17,143 nt of DNA. It comes from Chitinophagales bacterium. Its GTDB lineage: Bacteria; Bacteroidota; Bacteroidia; Chitinophagales; Chitinophagaceae. The stretch is taken from NCBI GenBank assembly GCA_025355935.1, contig JANXYS010000104.1, positions 1-17,143 on the forward strand, read 5' to 3'. The notes below the pieces were generated by a model that saw only the letters and a program-made list of their open reading frames with translations, was not told the origin of the DNA and did no database searches. Below, one piece after another: positions 8,587-15,409 of this stretch. Position 1 is the stretch's first letter. Every line of letters begins with the position of its first letter. The position numbers and the translations under genes were made by a program.

Positions 8587-8619
8587 TTTGAAAGTAAAAG
8601 ATTTTTAATCGTAAATTTA
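8587..8619 (+). promoter_or_regulatory. Possible Bacteroidota-type promoter for the 509-residue protein gene
   Basis: TTTG at 8587-8590 and TAAATTTA at 8612-8619 are separated by 21 nt, resembling the -33 TTTG / -7 TAnnTTTG pair of Bacteroidota housekeeping promoters (last base of the -7 differs). The start codon at 8636 is 16 nt downstream, giving a very short leader. In this AT-rich DNA chance matches are frequent. Confidence 0.35.
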
Positions 8620-8635
8620 TCGAAACATATATTAA

Positions 8636-10165
8636 ATGAAGACTATCTTATTCTTGTTGTTGTTTTCTACTGCTTTGGTAAATGCAGTTTTTGCGCAAGA
8701 GGTTACCTACTCAGAAACGATTAAAGAGGATAACCGGAATATGAATTTTGAAATATTGGGAAACTTTAATGGAAAGTATATTATTTATAAAAACGTGCAA
8801 CACAAGCACCGGTTAACCCTGTATGATCGCAGCATGAAAGTATTGGAGGACATTAAACTCAACTTTATATCTGATAAAACATTCAATGTTGATTTTATTA
8901 CCTACCCTGATTATTTTTTACTGATATACCAGTTTCAAAAAGGGAATAATATTTATTGTAATGCCGCGAAGATCGATGGTACAGGGCATATCGTAGGCTC
9001 GGAGATTGGCCTCGATACTACTAAAATAAGTTTTTGGGCAGATAATAAGATTTACTTTCTAACAAATAGCGAAGACAAACAAAAAATCCTTTTGTACAGG
9101 ATGCTGCGCAAAAATGACAGCTTCACCCTTTCGACCACATTGTTTAATGCAGCTCTGGTTAAACTTGCCAAAACATCTCAAGTGTTTGATTATAACGAGC
9201 GGCGGGAAACCTACGGTGACCTGGAGGTTGACAATGAAGGAACTTACTACTATATAAAGGAAACAAGCCGAAACCGGAATGATTATACCAACCAACTCCA
9301 GTTCTTTTATCATAAGCAACATGCCGACTCGACCTTTACTACTAGTATACCTCTGCACGATCATTTTGTTGATGATGTTAAGTTGAAGATTGATAATTTG
9401 AACAGGCGACTGTTTATAAATGCTTTTTCATATAAAAGAAGCGCCGGCCCGGTTGAAGGGCTTTTTACAGTAGTCATTGACAAAGAAAATTTTAGTGAAA
9501 GTCAGCGTGCTCTTAATTTATTTGACGACAGTTTACGCACCAAGCTTACAGACCGTAGCGACTGGCGTACCGCTTTTGATAATTTTTACATAAGGAATAT
9601 TGTTCTAAAAAAGGACAGTGGGATATTGGTAAACATGGAACAATATTTTACGCAAAATCGCGGATATAACAATTCAGCTTTTAACCGGGGTTATTACTAT
9701 GACCCGTTTCCATACTCCTACGGTACGCCCGGGTACTATCGTTTTCAGCGAAGTTATTATGATTACTACGGCTCAAACAATTACAGAACAGGACGAGATG
9801 TGTTATATAATTATAGCGACTTGCTGATTTTTAACTTTACCAAGGATCTTAAACTGAAGTGGAATAACATCATTAATAAAAAACAAAATGATGTTGAAAC
9901 AGATAATTTTCTCTCCTATGCTACGTTAAACATGGGAAGCGAAATCCATTATTTATTTGTTGATAAAAACAAACAGGTAATAAGCGATTTTGCTTTGCAG
10001 CAAGATGGTTTTATTAAACGTTATGCTACCATCAAGAGCGGGGAGGTAGGTTATACATTTATGCCACGACTCTTAAAACAAGTAAGTGCTCGCCAGGTAA
10101 TTGTTCCATGCCAGTTCAGGAACTATATTGCCTTTGCAAAAATTGATTTCTCTATGAATCCATAA
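8636..10165 (+). CDS. Secreted protein of unknown function with a tyrosine-rich segment
   Basis: 509 residues that I do not recognise as a named family. Residues 1-21 are a signal peptide (MKT, hydrophobic core, ending VFAQ). Most of the mature protein is strand-like, with recurring short hydrophobic/charged units such as GKYIIYKN, RLTLYDRSMKVLEDI, NKIYFLTNSEDKQKILLYRM and GYTFMPRLLKQV, which suggests a beta-propeller-like or beta-sandwich domain, but this is only an impression. Residues about 342-385 form an Asn/Gly/Tyr/Arg-rich insertion with many tyrosines and little hydrophobic core, likely a disordered loop. There are few cysteines. The next gene starts 24 bp after the stop, so the two are probably cotranscribed. 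Cell-envelope or periplasmic location is inferred from the signal peptide. Confidence 0.75.
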   Translation: MKTILFLLLFSTALVNAVFAQEVTYSETIKEDNRNMNFEILGNFNGKYIIYKNVQHKHRLTLYDRSMKVLEDIKLNFISDKTFNVDFITYPDYFLLIYQFQKGNNIYCNAAKIDGTGHIVGSEIGLDTTKISFWADNKIYFLTNSEDKQKILLYRMLRKNDSFTLSTTLFNAALVKLAKTSQVFDYNERRETYGDLEVDNEGTYYYIKETSRNRNDYTNQLQFFYHKQHADSTFTTSIPLHDHFVDDVKLKIDNLNRRLFINAFSYKRSAGPVEGLFTVVIDKENFSESQRALNLFDDSLRTKLTDRSDWRTAFDNFYIRNIVLKKDSGILVNMEQYFTQNRGYNNSAFNRGYYYDPFPYSYGTPGYYRFQRSYYDYYGSNNYRTGRDVLYNYSDLLIFNFTKDLKLKWNNIINKKQNDVETDNFLSYATLNMGSEIHYLFVDKNKQVISDFALQQDGFIKRYATIKSGEVGYTFMPRLLKQVSARQVIVPCQFRNYIAFAKIDFSMNP

Positions 10166-10189
10166 TTTATCCCGCAATAATTAAACGAA

Positions 10190-11170
10190 GTGATCGCGAC
10201 CTTTAAAGCCAATAATCCCTACAATAACTTCCTGCTCTTTATCTACGGTGTCATTCTTAAGTTTACCCTTTTCCTTAAGCCAACGATACCTCAGCTGCAG
10301 CCATCTGATGGGATGCTTTATAAATACCTGCTTTTATTTTTAAAACCTATAGGCACGGGCGCTCCTGTTATTTATGGTTTTTTGGCTTACGCATTATTAT
10401 TTGTACAGGCAATAAGTTTTAATGCTATCGTAAACACTCAACGAATGCTCCAAAAGCCGACTTACCTGATCGGGATGAGCTACCTACTTCTAACTTCCCT
10501 GTTTAGCGATTGGTCCAGTTTTTCTTCTCCCCTCATCGTTAATACGGTTTTAATACTTGTTTGGTCTAAATTGTGCAAACTACATAATGACCCTTCGCCT
10601 AAAACGAGTATTTTTAATATTGGATTAGCTATTGGGGCTACCGCGTTTTTCTATTTCCCTGCGTTAATTTTTATCCTGCTTGCGTTATTTGGGTTAGCGG
10701 TTGCGAGGCCGTTTAAAATGACGGAATGGCTAATGGTTTTTGTCGGGGTATCCACACCCTTTTATTTTTTCGGTTCCTGGTTGTTTCTGACTAATAATTA
10801 TAAATTTTATCATTTACCGGCTGCAACGATTTCGCTACCTGTGCTTTATCAAACAAGATGGGCAATTGTAGCAATTATCCTTGTGTTAATCTGCCTTTTC
10901 CTTGGATTTGCCTTCATACAGAATAACTTGCGGCGCCAGGTTGTTCAAACACGCAAAAGTTGGCAATTGGTATATTTATACCTTGTAGTGGCGGCTTTTA
11001 TCCCTTTTTTAAGTAACAGTACAGGATTTAGTAACTGGATATTAATGGCGGTCCCTGTATCAATGATTATGGCATGTGCGTTATTTTATCCTGAAAAACG
11101 ATGGTTTCCACTTTCTATGCATTGGGCAATGGTTTTGGTAGCTTTGGCAATAAGCTATTTCTTCCCGTAA
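10190..11170 (+). CDS. Multi-pass membrane protein, possibly DUF6427-like
   Basis: 326 residues, rich in hydrophobic stretches; I count about eight candidate membrane segments spread along the whole length, with short loops and no recognisable soluble domain. The N-terminal MIATFKANNPYNNFLLFIYG resembles uncharacterised Bacteroidota membrane proteins of the DUF6427 type; that label is from memory and tentative. The start is GTG: an in-frame TAA at 10178 leaves only TTA AAC GAA before it, so GTG at 10190 is the only start that keeps this N-terminus. It lies 24 bp after the secreted-protein gene and 50 bp before the purQ start. Function unknown; no transporter or enzyme motif is visible. Confidence 0.72.
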   Translation: MIATFKANNPYNNFLLFIYGVILKFTLFLKPTIPQLQPSDGMLYKYLLLFLKPIGTGAPVIYGFLAYALLFVQAISFNAIVNTQRMLQKPTYLIGMSYLLLTSLFSDWSSFSSPLIVNTVLILVWSKLCKLHNDPSPKTSIFNIGLAIGATAFFYFPALIFILLALFGLAVARPFKMTEWLMVFVGVSTPFYFFGSWLFLTNNYKFYHLPAATISLPVLYQTRWAIVAIILVLICLFLGFAFIQNNLRRQVVQTRKSWQLVYLYLVVAAFIPFLSNSTGFSNWILMAVPVSMIMACALFYPEKRWFPLSMHWAMVLVALAISYFFP

Positions 11171-11187
11171 AAGTGCGCTCCTAAGTG

Positions 11188-11195
11188 TACATTTG
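11188..11195 (+). promoter_or_regulatory. -7 element of a purQ promoter
   Basis: TACATTTG is a full match to the Bacteroidota -7 consensus TAnnTTTG, 25 nt before the purQ ATG at 11221. A -33 box is not clear: the nearest TTT-rich stretch (11158-11163) is slightly too far or weak. It supports the start at 11221 rather than the in-frame GTG at 11185, which would lie across the promoter. Confidence 0.5.
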
Positions 11196-11220
11196 CAGTT
11201 TAAAACATAAATTAATTTCT

Positions 11221-11883
11221 ATGAAATTCGGCGTGGTTGTCTTCCCTGGATCTAATTGCGACCGGGATATGATTGGGGCATTGAGTAATGATCTTCAGCA
11301 GGAAGTTATACAACTATGGCATAAGGATAAAGATCTGAGTGCCTTTTCCCCGGAGGATTGTATTGTATTGCCCGGCGGATTTAGTTATGGTGATTATTTA
11401 AGATGTGGCGCTATAGCGCGCTTCAGCCCTATGATGAAATCAGTGATTGAGTTCGCTAATGGGGGAGGCAAAGTTCTCGGAGTTTGTAATGGGTTTCAAA
11501 TTCTATGTGAAAGTGGGTTGCTGCCGGGCGCCTTGCTCCGGAATGCAAAACAACAGTTTGTTTGTAAAAATGTTTTTATTAAAGAGGAGGATGGTACCGA
11601 GCCATTAATGATTCCAATTGCCCATGGCGAGGGTAGATATTTTGCAACAGATGAAACACTCAGTGAACTTACGATGAATCACCAGGTGTTGTACCGTTAC
11701 TGCGATATGAATGGACAGGAAGCAGGTGCTAACCCGAATGGGGCAGTAGGAAATATAGCAGGAATCTGTAATGAAAAAAGAAACGTAATTGGTATGATGC
11801 CGCATCCTGAGAGAGCTTGCAACGAAGTGTTAAAGAACACAGATGGCCGAAGAGTATTTAGTCATCTTTTCGGTATTTCTTAA
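11221..11883 (+). CDS. purQ: Phosphoribosylformylglycinamidine synthase, glutaminase subunit PurQ
   Basis: Class I glutamine amidotransferase subunit that releases ammonia from glutamine for conversion of FGAR to FGAM, the fourth step of purine synthesis, working with the small-type PurL and PurS. 220 residues from MKFGVVVFPGSNCDRD, the usual PurQ N-terminus and length. The oxyanion-strand motif is LPGGFSYGDYLRCGA (about 50-64); the nucleophile C89 lies in GVCNGFQ; the rest of the triad is H195 and E197 in MPHPER. All catalytic residues are present. Presence of a stand-alone PurQ implies the organism uses the split PurS/PurQ/PurL enzyme, and the partners are not in this window. No ribosome-binding site stands out. 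The following gene starts 74 bp on. Confidence 0.97.
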   Translation: MKFGVVVFPGSNCDRDMIGALSNDLQQEVIQLWHKDKDLSAFSPEDCIVLPGGFSYGDYLRCGAIARFSPMMKSVIEFANGGGKVLGVCNGFQILCESGLLPGALLRNAKQQFVCKNVFIKEEDGTEPLMIPIAHGEGRYFATDETLSELTMNHQVLYRYCDMNGQEAGANPNGAVGNIAGICNEKRNVIGMMPHPERACNEVLKNTDGRRVFSHLFGIS

Positions 11884-11889
11884 TGAAAC

Positions 11890-11916
11890 TTGGCAAGGTT
11901 TAACACAGTAGGTTTT
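11890..11916 (+). promoter_or_regulatory. Weak promoter candidate before the DsbD-alpha-like gene
   Basis: TTG (11890-11892) and TAGGTTTT (11909-11916, one mismatch to TAnnTTTG) are 16 nt apart, followed by a 41-nt AT-rich leader. Spacing is shorter than usual, so this is only a candidate; the gene might instead be read through from purQ, since no terminator is visible after purQ. Confidence 0.22.
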
Positions 11917-11957
11917 TACTTAAATCAACTTAACTAATCAAAGAATAAAATATAAAA

Positions 11958-12416
11958 ATGAAAAAAACATCGCTTTTACTTGTTCTTTTCTTCTCGTTTT
12001 TATCGGGACTTTTCGCTCAAATAGAAAATCCGGTAAAATGGACATATACTTCTAAAAAAACAGGCGAAAAGACTTACGATTTGCATATAACTGCAACCCT
12101 TGAACCTAAATGGCATATATATGCCCAGGTTGCAGGCGAAGGACCTGAACCAACTACTTTTAGTTTTGCAAAAAACCCTTTGATAAAATTTGAGGGATCT
12201 GTGAAAGAAGAAGGGAAACTTGTTAAGGAGTATGATCCCAACTTCAAGTCAACTTTAATGTATTATGGAAACAGTGTTACTTTTATACAAAAGATTAAAG
12301 TTAAATCAGCGGCTACCACTGTTGTAAAAGGAGAGGTGACCTACATGGTCTGTAACGATAAAAAATGTTTGCCGCCAAAAAGCTTTCCTTTCACCATAAA
12401 GGTGGCTACAAAATAA
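11958..12416 (+). CDS. Periplasmic DsbD-alpha-like (DsbD N-terminal domain) redox protein
   Basis: 152 residues with a signal peptide (1-20, ending LFAQ), so periplasmic. The mature part matches the immunoglobulin-like N-terminal domain of DsbD (the domain labelled disulfide bond corrector DsbC in Pfam): a WTYTSKKTG..TYDLHITATLEPKWHIYAQ start and, near the C-terminus, VCNDKKCLPP, with C132 and C137 five residues apart and followed by PP. In E. coli DsbD-alpha the equivalent cysteine pair (in an xxxC....CxPP context) receives electrons from the membrane domain and passes them to DsbC/DsbG/CcmG. Here that domain stands alone, directly before a full DsbD whose own copy lacks the cysteines. I therefore infer that this is the working alpha unit or an electron acceptor of DsbD. 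A terminator lies between the two genes. Confidence 0.85.
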   Translation: MKKTSLLLVLFFSFLSGLFAQIENPVKWTYTSKKTGEKTYDLHITATLEPKWHIYAQVAGEGPEPTTFSFAKNPLIKFEGSVKEEGKLVKEYDPNFKSTLMYYGNSVTFIQKIKVKSAATTVVKGEVTYMVCNDKKCLPPKSFPFTIKVATK

Positions 12417-12431
12417 TTTACCACAAACCTT

Positions 12432-12456
12432 ATCCCGATTTATTCGGGATTTTTTT
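12432..12456 (+). terminator. Rho-independent terminator between the alpha-like gene and dsbD
   Basis: ATCCCGA (12432-12438) pairs perfectly with TCGGGAT (12444-12450) around a 5-nt loop, followed by a T run to 12456. It begins 16 bp after the stop and ends 12 bp before the dsbD start, so it would strongly reduce read-through, or act as a partial terminator setting the ratio of the two proteins. I see no good promoter between the hairpin and dsbD. Confidence 0.82.
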
Positions 12457-12467
12457 AAATATTTTTT

Positions 12468-14432
12468 ATGCTAAAAAGAAGTTTCACTCTTGTTTTAATT
12501 ATTGTAGCTTCTTTTTTTGTTAATCGTGTAAATGCCCAGGATAGTTCTATCATTACATGGAAAACCGATGTGAAAAAAACAGGTGATGGGAAATACGAGT
12601 TACTATTTACAGGCGATATTAAAAAAGGTTGGCATGTATATCCGCAAGAATATGCATTGCAGGAATTGGAAGGGATAGTATTGACTGACGAAGATAGCAC
12701 GACAACTTACAGTAATCGCGAATTTTTAAGCAAATCCAATCCAATAAAAGATGCCATTTTCGATAACAAGGAAATAATGGCAACGACGGGGCAGGTGATC
12801 TTTAAGCAAACACTGATGGTAACTGGAGCCCCACCTGCAAGAGTAAGAATTAAAATTGGGTATAATGTAGCTGATAACAGCAATTTCATTCCTTCTGAAG
12901 AGCTCTTATCTGTTTCCCTGAATGGCACCGAAAAAGTTTCTGCAAACAGGATATTGATCCCCACCATTGATCTAAATAATCCTAGTACTAACTGCGGTGC
13001 ATCGTCTTCCTCTGCGTCTGGAGATACGAAATCAAAAGGCTTGCTAAATTTATTCCTTCTGGGCTTCCTCGGGGGTTTGGTAGCTTTATTGACCCCCTGT
13101 GTTTTTCCGATGATCCCTCTAACAGTGTCTTTCTTCACTAAAAAGGCACAAAGCAAGAAGGCAGGAATATTCAATGCGTTTCTGTACGGGTTTTTTATAT
13201 TTCTTATCTACGTTTTGCTAAGTTTACCGTTTCATTTTCTGGACAAACTTAACCCTGAAATCTTAAATAATATTTCTACCAACGTATTTCTTAACGTGTT
13301 TTTCTTTGTCATCTTTATTGTTTTCGCACTTTCTTTTTTTGGTCTTTACGAGATAACCTTGCCAAGTAGCATGAGCAATAATACCGATAGTAAAGCTGGA
13401 GCCGGAAATGTAATTGGGATCTTTTTTATGGCGTTAACGCTTGCACTGGTTTCCTTTTCCTGTACCGGTCCTATCCTTGGTTCTCTATTAGCGGGATCGT
13501 TAACAGCTGATGGAGGAGCCATGCAGCTGACGAGTGGCATGGCAGGTTTCGGCCTTGCACTGGCATTACCTTTTGCATTATTTGCCCTGTTTCCAAACTT
13601 GCTCAATTCATTACCAAAGTCAGGCGGATGGCTTACCACTGTGAAAGTGGTGCTGGGTTTCATTGAGCTCGCGTTAGCTTTTAAATTCCTTTCAAATGCT
13701 GATCTGGTAGAACACTGGGGTTTTTTAAAGCGGGAGATATTCATCGGGATATGGGTTGTTATCGGGCTTTGCCTTTCGCTATATTTATTCGGGCTGTTAA
13801 AGTTTAAACATGATTCTCCCATCAAAAAACTTCCTACCGTTCGCGTAGTGCTTGGCTTCATCACCCTCGCCTTTACAATTTACCTTATGCCCGGACTTAC
13901 CAATACGAAGTACGCAAATCTTAAACTTATTAGTGGCTTCCCGCCTCCGCTGTACTATAGTGTTTATAAATCAGGCCACGATTGTATACTCGATCTTAAT
14001 TGCACCAGGGATTACGAGGAAGGCTTAAAAATGTCAAAAGAGCAACACAAGCCTATGCTGCTCGACTTCACAGGCTATGCCTGCGTAAATTGCCGGCGCA
14101 TGGAAGAAAACGTGTGGAGTCAGCCCGCCGTTTACAAGGTTATGAAAGAAAACTTTATCATCGTTTCGCTGTATGTAGATGATAAAAAGAAATTATCTGC
14201 GGCCGACCAGTTTACATATACCGGCAAAGACGGATCCACCAAAGAAATTGTAACTGTGGGTGATAAATGGGCAACTTTTGAAACTGAAAACTTTAAAAAC
14301 AATGCTCAGCCTCTATATGCAATCTTAAATTCCGGCGAACAGTTGCTAACCCATCCCGTTGGCTATGTGCCGTCTGCGAGCGAGTATAAGCAATGGCTGG
14401 AGTGTGGGCTTGCTGCATTTAATAAAAAATAA
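12468..14432 (+). CDS. dsbD: Thiol:disulfide interchange protein DsbD
   Basis: Carries reducing power from cytoplasmic thioredoxin across the inner membrane to periplasmic thiol proteins. 654 residues: signal peptide (1-23, ending NAQ); N-terminal alpha-like domain (about 25-155); linker (TNCGASSSS...); about eight membrane segments from 191 to 477; C-terminal thioredoxin-like domain (about 515-654). The membrane-domain cysteines are C211 in TPCVFPMIPL and C332 in SCTGPILG, equivalent to the E. coli C163/C285 pair. The gamma-domain active site is CVNC (C539/C542) in DFTGYACVNCRRMEE. The alpha domain has no cysteine: its position for the redox pair reads IGYNVADNSNFIPSEE. An extra pair, C506/C512 (DCILDLNC), precedes the thioredoxin domain; I believe this is common in Bacteroidota homologues. 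The stop is 27 bp from a bidirectional terminator. Confidence 0.95.
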   Translation: MLKRSFTLVLIIVASFFVNRVNAQDSSIITWKTDVKKTGDGKYELLFTGDIKKGWHVYPQEYALQELEGIVLTDEDSTTTYSNREFLSKSNPIKDAIFDNKEIMATTGQVIFKQTLMVTGAPPARVRIKIGYNVADNSNFIPSEELLSVSLNGTEKVSANRILIPTIDLNNPSTNCGASSSSASGDTKSKGLLNLFLLGFLGGLVALLTPCVFPMIPLTVSFFTKKAQSKKAGIFNAFLYGFFIFLIYVLLSLPFHFLDKLNPEILNNISTNVFLNVFFFVIFIVFALSFFGLYEITLPSSMSNNTDSKAGAGNVIGIFFMALTLALVSFSCTGPILGSLLAGSLTADGGAMQLTSGMAGFGLALALPFALFALFPNLLNSLPKSGGWLTTVKVVLGFIELALAFKFLSNADLVEHWGFLKREIFIGIWVVIGLCLSLYLFGLLKFKHDSPIKKLPTVRVVLGFITLAFTIYLMPGLTNTKYANLKLISGFPPPLYYSVYKSGHDCILDLNCTRDYEEGLKMSKEQHKPMLLDFTGYACVNCRRMEENVWSQPAVYKVMKENFIIVSLYVDDKKKLSAADQFTYTGKDGSTKEIVTVGDKWATFETENFKNNAQPLYAILNSGEQLLTHPVGYVPSASEYKQWLECGLAAFNKK

Positions 14433-14458
14433 TCTTGAGCAGGACTCTATTGAATAAA

Positions 14459-14489
14459 AAAACTTCGCTTATTATCTAAGCGAAGTTTT
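14459..14489. terminator. Bidirectional terminator between dsbD and the sigma-factor gene
   Basis: AAAACTTCGCTTA (14459-14471) pairs perfectly with TAAGCGAAGTTTT (14477-14489) around a 5-nt loop. On the plus strand the tail is TTTTAATTT (dsbD); on the minus strand the stem runs into T7 (complement of 14456-14462), a stronger tail for the sigma gene ending at 14524. It lies between convergent genes, as expected. Confidence 0.9.
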
Positions 14490-14523
14490 AATTTGGGGGG
14501 TATTGGAGACCCTTGTTATACTA

Positions 14524-15105
14524 TTATAAAGCGATCTGCTTTTCAGTCATCATTTTGCGAAGGTTAATTAGGCCATAACGCATACGCCCAAGCGCGGTAT
14601 TAATGCTACAGTTTGTAAGCGCAGAAATTTCTTTAAAGCTAAGATCAGCATAATGACGCATGATAATTACTTCACGCTGATCCTCTGGTAACATATCGAT
14701 CATTTTGCGAACTTTCTCATGACTCTGTTCAGCCATCATTTTCTGGTCGATTCCGGCTTCTGAAAAATTCAATACTTCAAAAATGTCACGGTCATCACTG
14801 GTTTTGATCTGTGGACTACGTTTTACCTTGCGGAAATGATCAACACAAAGGTTATGCGCTATGCGCATTGCCCATGGTAAAAATTTTCCTTCATCAGTAT
14901 AACGTCCACCACGCAGCGTATCGATGATACGAATGAATACATCCTGGAAGATGTCTTCGGCTAGGTATTTGTCCTTCACCAAAAGATAAATAGATGTGTG
15001 GATTTTGTCTTTGTAACGAACTACAAGTGTGGAGAGTGCGTTTGCGTCGCCATCCATGTAAAGATGTACGAGCTGTTGGTCAGTCAGGTTGTTGAGAAAT
15101 TTCAT
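14524..15105 (-). CDS. ECF-type sigma-70 family RNA polymerase sigma factor
   Basis: 193-residue alternative sigma factor that would direct RNA polymerase to a specific promoter set. Region 2 spans about 23-96, with YLAEDIFQDVFIRIIDTL (47-64) as the core-binding/-10 element helix and KFLPWAMRIAHNLCVDHFRKVKR (about 74-96; the start of region 2.3/2.4). Region 4 spans about 133-186, with LPEDQREVIIMRHYADLSFKEIS and a helix-turn-helix CSINTALGRMRYGLINLRK at about 166-184. There is no region 1.1 or 3, which fits ECF size. No anti-sigma factor, zinc-binding anti-sigma or FecR-like gene lies beside it in this window: downstream is convergent dsbD behind a terminator, and upstream is divergent uvrA. 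Its regulation is therefore not shown by context. Confidence 0.93.
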   Translation of the reverse strand: MKFLNNLTDQQLVHLYMDGDANALSTLVVRYKDKIHTSIYLLVKDKYLAEDIFQDVFIRIIDTLRGGRYTDEGKFLPWAMRIAHNLCVDHFRKVKRSPQIKTSDDRDIFEVLNFSEAGIDQKMMAEQSHEKVRKMIDMLPEDQREVIIMRHYADLSFKEISALTNCSINTALGRMRYGLINLRKMMTEKQIAL

Positions 15106-15409
15106 AACTTCTACTGGTTTTTGTTGGTTTAGGACTTAATTGTTTGGAACCAATAAAAGTTGTTTGCGTAGAAGTCTGATAGATAGGCTTTTTCGGCTTT
15201 TCACTTAATTGGATATTGGACTGTGAAAATAGTGATAAATTTTAATTTACCAAATATTTTTCATTTTTTTTTTAAAGTATTTTATTGTAGTACTTTTTCT
15301 AGGCTTAAAAATCAATCAACAATTCTCTTCGATTGAGACTGCTTTTTGTGAATAATCTCACATTTTCAACCGTCGCAAATTCTTACTTCGTAATTTTACA
15401 GACAACACT
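15106..15409. other. Divergent AT-rich intergenic region, sigma factor to uvrA
   Basis: A 304-bp stretch without a gene, between start codons facing away from each other, so it should hold both promoters. It is very AT-rich, with a T10 tract near 15267-15276. A plus-strand TAATTTTA at 15391-15398 is one base from TAnnTTTG and sits 12 nt before the uvrA ATG, with no clear -33 box. On the minus strand the nearest match is AATATTTG around 15255-15262, also one mismatch. I could not find a convincing repeat or operator, and no LexA-type palindrome next to uvrA. Confidence 0.5.

Noticed and set aside
11185..11220. Upstream GTG start for PurQ adding 12 residues
   Set aside because: The added residues do not resemble PurQ, and the stretch contains a perfect -7 element; MKFGVVVFPGSN is the usual N-terminus.
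12707..13174. 155-codon minus-strand open frame inside dsbD
   Set aside because: Complement of the alpha domain and first membrane segment; no start context and no recognisable fold.
13346..13864. 172-codon minus-strand open frame inside dsbD
   Set aside because: Antisense to well-conserved membrane segments and C332; its translation is Pro/Ser/Lys-rich without a domain, as expected of a shadow frame.
15106..15409. LexA-type SOS operator upstream of uvrA
   Set aside because: I looked for a palindromic operator near the uvrA start and found none that stands out.
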